Origin: an uncultured Muribaculaceae bacterium
GTDB lineage: Bacteria; Bacteroidota; Bacteroidia; Bacteroidales; Muribaculaceae
Length of the DNA stretch: 54,474 bases
Reading direction: 5' to 3'
NCBI GenBank assembly: GCA_944321875.1
Contig: CALUMX010000021.1
Span: forward strand, 1 to 54,474
The notes under the pieces: generated by a model
What the model saw: only the letters and a program-made list of their open reading frames with translations
Told to the model about the DNA's origin: nothing
The model's database searches: none
Made by a program: the position numbers and the translations under genes
Part shown: positions 1 to 9,201 of the stretch, piece after piece
How the letters are laid out: each line of letters starts with the position of its first letter
Numbering within the stretch: the stretch's first letter is position 1

Positions 1-83
1 ATTTTCTGCAAATTTACGCTCTTGGAACCATATAAACAACTGTACTACAATATTTTAATTTATAGAACTCCTCTAATAAAATT

Positions 84-143
84 TATATCGAATAAGGTAA
101 TAGCGCTGATGACTGTCAGCACACTAAAACCTTATTCGATATA
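84..143. repeat. Large perfect inverted repeat downstream of fabI
   Basis: Two perfectly complementary 15-base arms (84-98 and 129-143; left arm TATATCGAATAAGGT) enclose 30 bases. Inside the loop a second stem GCTGA (105-109)/TCAGC (116-120) can form. It lies just past the fabI stop. It could be a fabI terminator, but the minus-strand sequence after it (AAATTTTATTAG) is not a clean U tract, so a cruciform or a mobile-element remnant is also possible. Confidence 0.6.
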
Positions 144-175
144 TAATGTTTTATTCTTAATAGAAAAAAGAACTA

Positions 176-1033
176 CTATCCGTATTGGATGGTTCCATCC
201 GGATTGCGGTACTTATCGAAGCTCTTCTCATACTGGTCCATAGCACGAAGGCTCATACCCATGCTTGAGAAACCGCCATCATGATAGAGGTTCTGCATTG
301 TTACCTTTCTTGTCAAGTCGCTGAACATTACGATACAGTAGTCTGCACATTCATCAGCATCCGCATTGCCAAGAGGCGACATACGGTTGGCGAAGTCCAT
401 CAGAGATTCCATACCCTTGACACCGCTACCCGCAGTAGTCATTGTCGGAGATTGTGAAATCGTATTGATTCTGACATGCTTCTCGCGGCCATAGATGTAA
501 CCGAAGCTACGGGCAATCGACTCCAACAGCGCCTTAGCGTCTGCCATGTCGTTGTAACCGAACAGCGTACGCTGTGCTGCCACATACGAAAGGGCGATAA
601 TGCTACCGTACTCGTTGATTGCATCAAGCTTCTTGGCTGTCTGAATCATCTTATGGAACGAAATAGCCGAAATATCAAGTGTCTTGTTAAGCAAATCGTA
701 GTCAAGATCATCGTAGAGTCTCTTCTTTCTTACGTTTGGCGACATACCGATGGAATGCAGCACAAAGTCAATTTTGCCACCCAGAATCTCGACTGACTTC
801 TGAAACACCATTTCCAGGTCTTCACAATTTGTCGCGTCTGCCGGAAGGATTTCTGCATTCAATTTCTCTCCAAGTTCGGAAACCTGGCCCATACGGACAG
901 CCACCGGAGTGTTGGACAACGTGATGATTGCGCCTTCTTCCACGGCTCTCTCTGCCACCTTCCATGCAATACTATTGGAATTCAAGGCACCAAAAATGAT
1001 ACCTCTCTTACCTTTAAGCAAATTATAACCCAT
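176..1033 (-). CDS. fabI: Enoyl-[acyl-carrier-protein] reductase (NADH), FabI type
   Basis: Short-chain-dehydrogenase-family enoyl-ACP reductase, which catalyses the last reduction of each type II fatty-acid elongation cycle in the cytoplasm. The 285-residue protein opens with the FabI-type nucleotide-binding segment (GKRGIIFGALNSNSIAW, about residues 8-24). It carries the catalytic Tyr160-x6-Lys167 pair (GYNDMADAK), with Tyr150 ten residues before, as in FabI rather than FabG. Length is slightly above the E. coli enzyme. It has its own promoter at 1072-1102, is monocistronic in this view, and is followed by the inverted repeat at 84-143. The start at 1033 leaves a leader of about 35 bases. 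Assignment is confident from motif order; cofactor preference for NADH is inferred from the family. Confidence 0.93.
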   Translation of the reverse strand: MGYNLLKGKRGIIFGALNSNSIAWKVAERAVEEGAIITLSNTPVAVRMGQVSELGEKLNAEILPADATNCEDLEMVFQKSVEILGGKIDFVLHSIGMSPNVRKKRLYDDLDYDLLNKTLDISAISFHKMIQTAKKLDAINEYGSIIALSYVAAQRTLFGYNDMADAKALLESIARSFGYIYGREKHVRINTISQSPTMTTAGSGVKGMESLMDFANRMSPLGNADADECADYCIVMFSDLTRKVTMQNLYHDGGFSSMGMSLRAMDQYEKSFDKYRNPDGTIQYG

Positions 1034-1071
1034 GAATTTTTATTTTAGTTATTAAAAATAATTTCAGGATG

Positions 1072-1102
1072 CAAAGATAGTATAAATTATGTGCAATAAC
1101 AA
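1072..1102 (-). promoter_or_regulatory. fabI promoter, Bacteroidales type
   Basis: On the minus strand TATCTTTG (1079-1072) is preceded by TTG (1102-1100) with a 20-base spacer. This matches the Bacteroidota primary-sigma consensus TTTG-N19-21-TAnnTTTG. Predicted start near 1067. The remaining 1104-1296 stretch shows no gene or structured signal. Confidence 0.75.
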
Positions 1103-1296
1103 ACTGCACTTCAAATTTTGAGACTTTCTCCCCTATCCGCCCTTCCGAAATATCCGCTAAATCTCACCCGGTATTCTCTTTTTAAACCAATCTATTCAAA
1201 TTCATTCCGGGACTCAAGTTTCCCATGCCTGGAGCTGAACTCTCCAGAAGCACCATTACAAGCCGGCCCATTTCTCCGGCACAAACACATCGGCTG

Positions 1297-1794
1297 TCAA
1301 TCTTCCAAATCCGCCTGAAGCCTTTTTTTAGCAAAAAAGATTCTGCTCTTCACCGTTCCCAAGGGAAGGTTCAACTTGTCGGCGATTTCCTGATACTTGA
1401 AGCCGGCCACATGCATCGAGAGCGGTTTCCGGTAATCGTCCGGCAAATTCGCAATCGAGCGTGACACTTCCTTAATGGCGTATGCCGTCTCAGGTGTTTC
1501 CGGATTCTCAAGTTGTGGAAGATTCAGCTGATACAAATCATCACTCTTATCGACAACGGTCTGCACCCTTACGATGCGACGATAATTATTGATGAAAATG
1601 TTGCGCATAATTGTAAATACCCAGCTCTTAAAATTGCTGTCGTCAATAAATTTGTGCTCATTGACGAGCGCCTTGCAGGTCGTATCCTGCAACAGGTCAT
1701 GGGCATCCTCCTTGTTTGCGGTCAGTTTCATCGCAAATGAGAGCAGGTTGTCTTGCATTCCAAGCAACCGCTGTCTGAAATCAGGAGCACTCAT
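1297..1794 (-). CDS. RNA polymerase ECF-type sigma factor
   Basis: A 165-residue sigma-70 family protein with only regions 2 and 4, the hallmark of extracytoplasmic-function sigma factors. Region 2 (about residues 12-85) includes a DAHDLLQDT core-binding segment and the NFKSWVFTIMRNIFINNYRR -10-recognition helix. Region 4 (about 105-160) contains the helix-turn-helix IADKLNLPLGTVKSRI. No anti-sigma gene lies next to it, so it is an orphan ECF factor whose stimulus cannot be read from context. It is transcribed from a consensus housekeeping promoter at 1821-1851. The target regulon is unknown. Confidence 0.9.
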   Translation of the reverse strand: MSAPDFRQRLLGMQDNLLSFAMKLTANKEDAHDLLQDTTCKALVNEHKFIDDSNFKSWVFTIMRNIFINNYRRIVRVQTVVDKSDDLYQLNLPQLENPETPETAYAIKEVSRSIANLPDDYRKPLSMHVAGFKYQEIADKLNLPLGTVKSRIFFAKKRLQADLED

Positions 1795-1820
1795 ATCTCT
1801 ATTTTTAGTTTATAATAAAA

Positions 1821-1851
1821 CAAATATATTCATTTGTTTTTAAATTAACAA
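1821..1851 (-). promoter_or_regulatory. ECF sigma gene promoter
   Basis: Minus-strand TATATTTG (1828-1821) with TTG (1851-1849) and a 20-base spacer. The TTG overlaps the U-tract end of the upstream transporter terminator, so the two signals are interleaved. Confidence 0.75.
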
Positions 1852-1879
1852 AAAAAGGGCGGCAAAAGCGCCGCCCTTT
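1850..1879 (-). terminator. Rho-independent terminator of the phosphate transporter operon
   Basis: Perfect 10-bp stem AAAGGGCGGC (1854-1863)/GCCGCCCTTT (1870-1879) with a 6-base loop. On the minus strand it is followed by a run of seven T. It lies 44 bases past the transporter stop. Confidence 0.9.
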
Positions 1880-1922
1880 CACAAACATTAATAGCACACT
1901 ATAGAATCAACACCTATATGAC

Positions 1923-4178
1923 TTACGCATTACCTCCGCTAAGTCCGGCATGAGCATCCACCTTGATTTTATCAAGGAAGTAACCCTGCGACTTAATCAG
2001 GTTACGCGACTGAAGCACCATTGTCTTCGTTTCAGTCAATATATTAAGGTATAACATACTTGATTTCGTACTTGCCTGCTCTTCCTTCAAACGATGAATC
2101 TGGTTCTTGATGGCATCGGCAATCACTACGAAGAGCATGTCACGCATACGCAGCACCTCATCCAAATCAGAGAAGTCACGCTCTCTCAACATAGAGTTAA
2201 TCTTGAGGAAAATGCCGTCCACACCGTCATTCACAAGCTTCAGGTCCATAATCTGCTCCTTGGTGAAGCCCTTGTGGTGATTCTCGATGTGGGTATAGGC
2301 CGGACGCGTACAGTGAAGCAATGCCTTCGATGTCTCTGTCAGGTAGTCGACCACCTGTATGTAATAGTGAGCCGTTTCCACGTTTTGGTTCTGCAATTTG
2401 CGCAGCGTCTTCATCACATGGTATTTCCGCTCATTGGCCTGATTGTAAATTTCCTCAGAAGCTACCATAGATTCCTTCAACAGACGGCGGTTCTCGGTAA
2501 ACAATGCCACAAGCATCTGATTGTAGATGTGAGAAACCTTCTCCATTGTCTGACATACCTCATGCGTGCAGGAATAAAGCACGTCAGAGTCATTCTCACC
2601 TTCAGAAATAATTGCGATTGACTTTTCTTCTTTCGCTTTGTCCTTCTTCTTGAAAATCGAATTATGGCAAAGAATGTAACCACAGAGCAGTACCAGAGCC
2701 GTCAAGGCAATCCAGCCACCCCATGCCAGCAACAGACCGGCAAGGAAGGCAATCGTGATGCCCGCAAGAGCCGTGATAAACCAACCCATGACAACCACCA
2801 TCACACCAGTGATACGGTAAACGGCACTTTCACGTCCCCATGCTCGGTCAGAGAGTGAAGAACCCATCGAAACCATGAAAACCACATAAGTGGTTGACAA
2901 CGGAAGTTGAAGAGATGTACCGATACAAATCAAACTTGCAGCAGCCGACAGGTTGACAACGGCACGAATCATATCGTACGACACAGTCGTATCCGCATTC
3001 TCGTCCGGGATGAAACGGCTGTTGAGCTTATCCTGAATCACCTGAGGCGTCACCTTCTTATATACATTGTTCAATGTGATAGCCATGCTGACCAATGCGC
3101 GGGAGAATCTTGAAGAGCCGAAACGCTCCTCCTCGTCGTTCTGAGAAGACAGGCTCAACTGTGTCTCCGCCACCTTCATGGCATCCTTTGACACAAACAG
3201 CGTAACCACCATTATCAGACCGCTGGCCACGAGGAACCAGATGTTCACACGTGCCGGTTCTGAAAGAGAAGTCATGAGCATATCAGTCGAACCTGTATTG
3301 ACGGCTGCGATGTAGCTGTCGAGACCGGCCATCGGAACACCGATAAAGTTGACAAGGTCGTTACCGGCAAATGCAAGTGCCAATGCAAACGTTCCGGCAA
3401 GAATTGTAATCTTCAGAATGTTCACATTCAAACGCTGAAGAATCCAGAACAGCACTGAAGAAGCAAGCCAGATGATGCACAAGGATACAAATATATGGTC
3501 ATTAATCAAATGTGAGAACTCATCGCTGATAAGACCGGAGCTCTTCATTCCCTTAAAGATGGCAAAGTAGGCAATACCCACAATGCTGAGACCGCACCAC
3601 AGAGCACCATAACGGCGGAACGGCACTTTATAACGGAATGAGAACAGCACACGCGAGATATACATCACCACGGCTCCCACCGTAAAGGCTATCGCAACCG
3701 ACGAAAGGATACCCGAGATGATAACCATCGCCTTACCCGTGTTGATGAACTCTCCGATAGCGGAGAAATCAAGGTCCGGAGTGTGCCAAACCTTATAGCA
3801 AGCCACGGCCAAGGACGCACCCAGCAACTCAAACACCAACGACACGGTGGTCGAGGTAGGCAATCCTAACGAATTGAAAGTGTTCAACAAAATCACATCG
3901 GAAAGCATCACAGCAACAAAGAGAATCATAATCTCCTCAAATGTGAACATTCCTGGATGGAATACTCCATTTCGTGCCACTTCCATCATACCGTTGGAAG
4001 TAAGCACACCCAACATGATACCCAGCGAGGCAACGATGAGGATAACACTCCGCTTCGCCACTTTGGATCCCAACGCTGAATTCAAAAAGTTGATAGCGTC
4101 ATTCGATACGCCGACAACAAGGTCCAATATTGCCAGAACGGCTAGTACGACCACAATTACAGTAAAAATAGGACTCAT
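1923..4178 (-). CDS. Inorganic phosphate transporter, PiT/PHO4 family with C-terminal PhoU-like domain
   Basis: Low-affinity cation-coupled phosphate carrier of the inner membrane. The 751-residue protein has two PHO4 halves. The first has the signature GVSNDAINFLNSALG near residue 23 and the repeat motif GLPTSTTVSL. The second has LPLSTTYVVFMVSMGSSLSD around residue 430. Roughly a dozen hydrophobic segments end near residue 510. A charged, helical C-terminal domain of about 230 residues follows and resembles PhoU, as seen in many Bacteroidota PiT proteins. It sits 9 bp after the histidine kinase stop and ends before a strong terminator, so it is the last gene of a response regulator-kinase-transporter operon. 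Control by that two-component system is inferred from the arrangement. Confidence 0.88.
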   Translation of the reverse strand: MSPIFTVIVVVLAVLAILDLVVGVSNDAINFLNSALGSKVAKRSVILIVASLGIMLGVLTSNGMMEVARNGVFHPGMFTFEEIMILFVAVMLSDVILLNTFNSLGLPTSTTVSLVFELLGASLAVACYKVWHTPDLDFSAIGEFINTGKAMVIISGILSSVAIAFTVGAVVMYISRVLFSFRYKVPFRRYGALWCGLSIVGIAYFAIFKGMKSSGLISDEFSHLINDHIFVSLCIIWLASSVLFWILQRLNVNILKITILAGTFALALAFAGNDLVNFIGVPMAGLDSYIAAVNTGSTDMLMTSLSEPARVNIWFLVASGLIMVVTLFVSKDAMKVAETQLSLSSQNDEEERFGSSRFSRALVSMAITLNNVYKKVTPQVIQDKLNSRFIPDENADTTVSYDMIRAVVNLSAAASLICIGTSLQLPLSTTYVVFMVSMGSSLSDRAWGRESAVYRITGVMVVVMGWFITALAGITIAFLAGLLLAWGGWIALTALVLLCGYILCHNSIFKKKDKAKEEKSIAIISEGENDSDVLYSCTHEVCQTMEKVSHIYNQMLVALFTENRRLLKESMVASEEIYNQANERKYHVMKTLRKLQNQNVETAHYYIQVVDYLTETSKALLHCTRPAYTHIENHHKGFTKEQIMDLKLVNDGVDGIFLKINSMLRERDFSDLDEVLRMRDMLFVVIADAIKNQIHRLKEEQASTKSSMLYLNILTETKTMVLQSRNLIKSQGYFLDKIKVDAHAGLSGGNA

Positions 4179-4187
4179 AGAATATAA

Positions 4188-5639
4188 TTAATTTGTTTTT
4201 TTCAGCGAGAATATGAATTCCAGGCCGGAAGGCATTCTGTTTTGCGCTTTAATTGTTCCACCATGGAAAAGTACCGAGTTGCGGACGATTGACAAGCCGA
4301 GACCGGTTCCGCCCATTTTCCGTGACCGTCCACTGTCAATACGGTAGAAACGCTCAAAGATGCGCTCCAGATGCTTGTCTTCCACTCCGGCTCCGTTATC
4401 ATAGAAATCAAACACATACTTGTCCGGCGTTTCCTCTACCAACCGGATAAAGATGTCACGGCCTCCTGAATAAGCCAGCGAGTTGTTGACCAGATTCCGG
4501 AAAATGGCATCTATCAGCTGACGGCTACCCTTGACAACAACATTATCGGGCACATCCAGATTAATGCGCATCCTGCGCTCCGGACTGTAGTCATCAACTT
4601 CCGCACATATTTCCTTTATTACTTCCAGCACATTGACCGGCGTGGTCTCAATGCTTTCCTTGGCATCTGTCATCTGTGTAATCAAAGCCACATCATGAAG
4701 CAAATCGCTGAGACGCATCGCATTGGCATAGCCTGACTGGAGCAACTTCGACTTCACCTCTTCCGACAGGTCGTTTTCATTCTCCAGCAAGGTCTCAAAA
4801 CAGCCCCTGATGGCATGCACCGGAGTCTTCAACTCGTGGTTGATGTTGCTTGTAAGCTGATTCTTGATTCTCAGTTTCTCCTTTTCCTCATACAACGCCT
4901 CTTCTATGCTCATGTCGCGCTGAACGATGGCCAGACGCAGTTCGTTATAGATTTTCACAATCGAGCGTGACACTTCCCCAAACTCATCGTTCGGCATGGA
5001 AGCCGTATCGTAATCGATTATTTTATTGGATTCCGCCTGATGTGCGATGTCCTGCAACATTCTTACCCTCACATTAAGACGGCTAATGGCAAAATAAAGT
5101 ATTACATTAATAACGATAACCACAACAATCACAATCCAGACATAGGCCATATCGCCGCTGAGCATCGCAACCAATCCCGTGCTGTAAGGTGCAGCCGTGC
5201 GGACAATCACATCCTTTCCCGCCTTTGCCGAATAAAAATAGTCGCAACTGTCGACAGCAGAACGACGACGCAGCGTATGTCCCTCTCCGTCCTTGATTGC
5301 CTCCATGATTTCCGCCCGGTTACTGTGATTTCCGATAGAATCAGTCGTATGGCTTTCGTAAAGGACATTGCCGTCATAGTCAAGGACTGTCAACCGGTAA
5401 TCCTTGTGGGGCAACAAATCCCGCACGAATTTCTCATTGACTTGTCCGGTCTGTTCTATATTCTTTAGAATGATGGAATTATAGACCTGCAGAGCGGTAT
5501 TGAACTCATCTGCCTTATACTCTTTCTCTCTCGAATATTGGATGGATATAAATAGAAGAGCCAATATCCAAAGAAAGACATTAACAATCAGAAATAATTT
5601 TGTCTTGTACTTAAATATCTTTCTTGAAGCCATAACCAT
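4188..5639 (-). CDS. Membrane sensor histidine kinase (PhoR-like)
   Basis: A 483-residue sensor kinase. A TM helix lies at about residues 13-32, a periplasmic sensor region at about 33-160, and a second TM helix at about 165-187. The HisKA domain contains the phospho-acceptor box NINHELKTPVHAIRG. The catalytic domain shows an N box (FRNLVNNSL), a G1 box (DFYDNGAGVED), an F box (IFERFYRID) and a G2 box (GGTGLGLSIV). Translation may start two codons downstream at MASRK. The start overlaps the response-regulator stop by about 29 bp, so the pair is probably translationally coupled. The phosphate connection is inferred from the downstream PiT gene; the periplasmic domain itself names no ligand. 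Confidence 0.9.
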   Translation of the reverse strand: MVMASRKIFKYKTKLFLIVNVFLWILALLFISIQYSREKEYKADEFNTALQVYNSIILKNIEQTGQVNEKFVRDLLPHKDYRLTVLDYDGNVLYESHTTDSIGNHSNRAEIMEAIKDGEGHTLRRRSAVDSCDYFYSAKAGKDVIVRTAAPYSTGLVAMLSGDMAYVWIVIVVVIVINVILYFAISRLNVRVRMLQDIAHQAESNKIIDYDTASMPNDEFGEVSRSIVKIYNELRLAIVQRDMSIEEALYEEKEKLRIKNQLTSNINHELKTPVHAIRGCFETLLENENDLSEEVKSKLLQSGYANAMRLSDLLHDVALITQMTDAKESIETTPVNVLEVIKEICAEVDDYSPERRMRINLDVPDNVVVKGSRQLIDAIFRNLVNNSLAYSGGRDIFIRLVEETPDKYVFDFYDNGAGVEDKHLERIFERFYRIDSGRSRKMGGTGLGLSIVRNSVLFHGGTIKAQNRMPSGLEFIFSLKKTN

Positions 5640-6306
5640 ATCCTTGTTTTGTCACAATCATTGCACCATAACGTCCCATTTTCTTCCTGAGCCGATTGAT
5701 GTTGACATCAATTGTCCGGTCAATCACATAGGTATTTGCCTCCCAAATGCGATTGAGCAACTCTTCACGTGAGAATATCTTATTCGGATTACTTAAGAAC
5801 AAACAAAGCAAATCAAATTCTTTTTTCGTCAGCGACACCTCTTCTCCGTCAATCGTGCAGCTTTTCAACTCCATATCCAAAGAAAGCGTCTCATATTCCA
5901 CCCGCTTTGGCTCCGTTTTTGCCTGACGTCCCGTGCGCTCCAGGAGGCGGCGCACACGCGAGACAAACTCACGCATCGAGAAAGGTTTTCGGATATAGTC
6001 GTCGGCTCCGCGACTGAATCCCTCAACCAGAGGTTCCTCATTGCCCAACGCCGTACAAACAATGATAGGCACATCGGCAATTCTTTTGTCCGAACGGATT
6101 CGGCTGACCAATTCGAGCCCCGACATCTCCCCCATCATGATGTCAAACACCATCAACGAATATTCCTCCAACGGCATTTCCAACGCAGCTTCGGCAGAAA
6201 ACGCCATATCGACGGAGTAGCCGGCAATCTCCAAATTGATTTTCATCAATTCGCAAATCGAATGCTCATCGTCAACCACCAATATTTTCACAGGTTGCAA
6301 ATTCAT
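5611..6306 (-). CDS. OmpR/PhoB-family response regulator
   Basis: Two-domain DNA-binding response regulator. The receiver domain has the acidic pocket (VVDDE), the phospho-accepting Asp in MVFDIMMGEM, and the conserved Lys in YIRKPFS. The C-terminal winged helix (about residues 135-230) has the typical LTKKEFDLLCLF and DVNINRLRKKMG segments. I start it at 6306 (MNLQPVKILVVDDE, 231 aa) rather than at the upstream ATG at 6366, because the only good -7 box (TACATTTG at 6384-6377) would put transcription initiation below 6374, which leaves no leader for the longer form. First gene of the regulator-kinase-PiT operon. Confidence 0.9.
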   Translation of the reverse strand: MNLQPVKILVVDDEHSICELMKINLEIAGYSVDMAFSAEAALEMPLEEYSLMVFDIMMGEMSGLELVSRIRSDKRIADVPIIVCTALGNEEPLVEGFSRGADDYIRKPFSMREFVSRVRRLLERTGRQAKTEPKRVEYETLSLDMELKSCTIDGEEVSLTKKEFDLLCLFLSNPNKIFSREELLNRIWEANTYVIDRTIDVNINRLRKKMGRYGAMIVTKQGYGYGFKKDI

Positions 6307-6376
6307 TACTTTCAGGGGTTTACAATTTTCCAAAATTCGGAAGGCCATCAACAGCCTTCGGCACAATTATCTCTTG

Positions 6377-6384
6377 CAAATGTA
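6377..6384 (-). promoter_or_regulatory. -7 element for the two-component/PiT operon
   Basis: Minus-strand TACATTTG matches TAnnTTTG. No TTG sits at the usual 19-21 base spacing (nearest at 6410-6412, 25 bases), which would fit an activator-dependent promoter. Leader to the chosen start is about 65 bases. Confidence 0.5.
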
Positions 6385-6427
6385 GGTATTTTTACACCAC
6401 TAAAAATAACAATTCTGTAACATTCTG

Positions 6428-8983
6428 TCAGAATGCAAAATGCAGGGCGATTCTCACACCTCTCTTGTCAACTCCCGGCGTATCGCGGTAGGACAGTCGC
6501 CACACGTAGTCTATACGCATGATTTTAAACAAGTTGTCCAATCCCACACTCATTTCCATATAAGGAGTCTTATCCATCTTCTGACACAAGGCATTGGCCG
6601 GGAAGCGGAACAAATCGGGATTTTTCGCAGGGTCGTTCCGGTCGCTGAGCGAACCGTAAAGTCCCTTGAACGAGACAACCTCACGCAGTTTCAGGTATTT
6701 AATCAAAGGTATATGGTTCAGGATGGCTCCATTAATCCAGTAGGTCACATCCCATGACAGATATTGGTCATTGACAAACTCCATCGCATTCATCAGGGAA
6801 TAGGATTCCGGCTGAATGGTATAGGAAAGGTTGGCATTCGGCAGCAGCAAGTCGGGGAAAGCCACCTTACTCCAAACCTTACCACCTTTCAGGATGACAT
6901 CCGTATAGCCAAACGCGGAGAACCAGAAACGCTTCTGCACGCTAAGTTCCGTTTTATTCACAGTATAGCGGTTCCCCAGGATGTTTCCGGGGCTGTAAGT
7001 CTGATTCAATACGATAATCGGCATATCATAATTAATCGGAATGCGGGTGAAGCGGGCATCATAGAACTTCTCGCCCGGCGCATAACGGAGCATCAGATTG
7101 ACGGACGACTGCTGATAACGGCGATGGCTGACGCCATTGCCATCAATGAAAGGCAACCAGGGAGTCGACTCCTGCATCTGGTGCTTCAGACTGAGAGCAA
7201 AGGAGAAACCCGACACCCACTCTCGCTTGTATTCCAACTCCGACAGACGCAGATAATTGATTTTATCGTTTTTCTGACGCTTGAGAGAAACAAAGACATT
7301 ATCCATATTGGTAAACATATACTGCTGACCAAGCTGGTTGATGTCATATTTATGATGCAGACGCAGCGAATGAATCGGGAATTCCCTCGGGTGATACTTC
7401 TTATCGACAAACGAGTATTCGAGTTCTCCGTCGTATTTCCACACTCTGTCCTTGGTTCCGTAAGCCACATAGCCGCGGGCAAACAACCGGTCGTTGAGAT
7501 TGGCCGTCGTCATTCCGCCCAATCTCAGACGCACACCTTCCACCGTGTTACCGCTCAGCGTCGTATTCATCGGACCGAAGTCAAACTTACTGGTAGTCTG
7601 ACTTCCGGTCGGAATGTAACCGCTGACCAACACGGAAATCACCTTTTCCGTCCAATAGAACACGGGCACTTCACGAAGCCGCGTCAACAATTTTCCGACG
7701 GCATTTTCCTGTCGTTTTATCGGCACCAGACGGTTTTCCTCCCAGTATTCCTCCGGCATGTGTTCCGCATCATCGGCAACAATGGTCTTACCCTCTGCCT
7801 TGAACAGTGAGTCATCGACCGGAGGCTCGAAACTGTGCTTGTCGTAACGGGTATTCTTCCGGGCATACAATCCCTGCGTACCCGACACCAACTGAAACTC
7901 CACAATCATGTCGTCCTTCGTCTTCAGGCGGGTTCCGTCGGGAGCCTTCTGAAACGTCTGCTCAATCATCAGATTTTCAACAAAGTTGAGGTTGATTTTA
8001 TCAGAAACCCTCATTGATACTTTCTTCACAAACATGGTGGAGTCACCCTCAGGCACATAAATGCGACCCACAAAACCAAAGGAACGGTTGTTGCGGGGAA
8101 GGAAACTCAGCTCTATGCACCGGACGCCATCGACCGGAATCGTATCTGTCAGATAATATTTGTAGAAGCTCGCTCCGATGCGTGACAGCGGACTGACAAA
8201 ACGGTTCTGCAGAATGGTGATGTTGTTCTCATAGATGTCCACCTCCCGGAAAATATCCTCCAAAAACATCTGCACGCTCTGCTCGTCAAACATGTCGTCG
8301 ATACCCACACGCTTCGTGCCGGTAACGTACTCCTTCAGCGAATGAGGGTCACGCCGGTAATGAACGGACGAGAGTTTCTCCTTGATGGAAACATTAAGAA
8401 TAGGCTTTCCCGAAACTTCCGACGTGTCGATATACTCGTAGACAAACTTGAACTTTTTCATCATCCAGCTGTCTTTCTTCTTCTCCGTGAAGTCATTGAG
8501 AGCAAAAGTCATCTTCTCATACTTGTCGTAGGAATAGTAATCATGGTTTTCCGGGGCGTTCTCATCGCTCCTGTCACGAAGTTTCTCCATGAAAATGACT
8601 GCGGGATTGTTTTTTTTTGAATACTTCTCCCCTCCGGGCTTCACCACAAACTCACGCAACGCGACGCCCGACTGCACGAGTTCGACCTCCAGGTCGTTGA
8701 CCGTTCCTTTATTTACATAAATATCCTTGGCCACATAGCCCATCGTCGACACATTGATACAGGTGAAGTTCACGTCAGTAGTGATGGCAAACCGTCCGTT
8801 CTCATCGGCCTGAACACCCTGGTCGGAGCCCTTCAGATACACTACCGAAAACGGTAAAACCTCCCGTGAAAGGGAATCGACCACCACTCCCTTGATAGTC
8901 GTTGGCTTTATAACAGCCTGCGAATAAGCAGCAAGACTGACCAACGCCATGATTACAGCAACTAATATTCGTCGTAATAACAT
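6428..8983 (-). CDS. DUF5686 family outer-membrane protein with N-terminal carboxypeptidase-like regulatory domain
   Basis: An 851-residue exported protein. A signal peptide (MLLRRILVAVIMALVSLAAYSQ) is followed by a CarboxypepD_reg-like beta-sandwich (GVVVDSLSREVLPFSVVYLKG ... FAITTDVNF, about residues 30-110) like that at the N terminus of SusC/TonB receptors. The long remainder is aromatic-rich with alternating hydrophobic strands and ends in a beta-barrel-like terminal Phe (IALHFAF). This is the DUF5686 architecture; no biochemical role is established that I can state. I chose the start at 8983 because it follows a strong GAGGAG purine tract, uncommon in this phylum. The leader upstream is about 120 bases. 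Confidence 0.8.
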   Translation of the reverse strand: MLLRRILVAVIMALVSLAAYSQAVIKPTTIKGVVVDSLSREVLPFSVVYLKGSDQGVQADENGRFAITTDVNFTCINVSTMGYVAKDIYVNKGTVNDLEVELVQSGVALREFVVKPGGEKYSKKNNPAVIFMEKLRDRSDENAPENHDYYSYDKYEKMTFALNDFTEKKKDSWMMKKFKFVYEYIDTSEVSGKPILNVSIKEKLSSVHYRRDPHSLKEYVTGTKRVGIDDMFDEQSVQMFLEDIFREVDIYENNITILQNRFVSPLSRIGASFYKYYLTDTIPVDGVRCIELSFLPRNNRSFGFVGRIYVPEGDSTMFVKKVSMRVSDKINLNFVENLMIEQTFQKAPDGTRLKTKDDMIVEFQLVSGTQGLYARKNTRYDKHSFEPPVDDSLFKAEGKTIVADDAEHMPEEYWEENRLVPIKRQENAVGKLLTRLREVPVFYWTEKVISVLVSGYIPTGSQTTSKFDFGPMNTTLSGNTVEGVRLRLGGMTTANLNDRLFARGYVAYGTKDRVWKYDGELEYSFVDKKYHPREFPIHSLRLHHKYDINQLGQQYMFTNMDNVFVSLKRQKNDKINYLRLSELEYKREWVSGFSFALSLKHQMQESTPWLPFIDGNGVSHRRYQQSSVNLMLRYAPGEKFYDARFTRIPINYDMPIIVLNQTYSPGNILGNRYTVNKTELSVQKRFWFSAFGYTDVILKGGKVWSKVAFPDLLLPNANLSYTIQPESYSLMNAMEFVNDQYLSWDVTYWINGAILNHIPLIKYLKLREVVSFKGLYGSLSDRNDPAKNPDLFRFPANALCQKMDKTPYMEMSVGLDNLFKIMRIDYVWRLSYRDTPGVDKRGVRIALHFAF

Positions 8984-9112
8984 TCTCCTCAATTTTAAAT
9001 TAGCAGGCCGGAGCATTGTCACCAGGACTCACGCAGCCCTACATGCCCAAGCTCTCCCACAAGCAGTTTCCTTTCCGCTCGCCAAGTTTTGACGACGGAA
9101 AAGCTACCGTTA

Positions 9113-9141
9113 CAAAGATAATTACTATTATTGCAACAAAA
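9113..9141 (-). promoter_or_regulatory. Probable promoter of the DUF5686 gene
   Basis: Minus-strand TATCTTTG at 9120-9113 is a perfect -7 box. The upstream TTTTG (9141-9137) is only about 16 bases away, so the -33 element is off-consensus. Confidence 0.5.
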
Positions 9142-9201
9142 TTGTTCATTTCCCCTTTTTAATTATTCTTTTTGACACTTTATTTTTATTATTTATACAA
9201 A

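Noticed and set aside
1104..1296. Small plus-strand gene between fabI and the sigma factor
   Set aside because: The 66- and 79-codon frames have no recognisable motif, run into the sigma gene in antisense and lack a promoter.
6764..7810. 348-codon plus-strand open frame
   Set aside because: It lies wholly antisense to the DUF5686 gene, whose protein has a signal peptide and family motifs; the antisense translation has no recognisable domain.
9172..9201. Ten-codon N-terminal extension of the CYTH protein
   Set aside because: CYTH proteins start two or three residues before the ExExK motif, which the ATG at 9202 provides.
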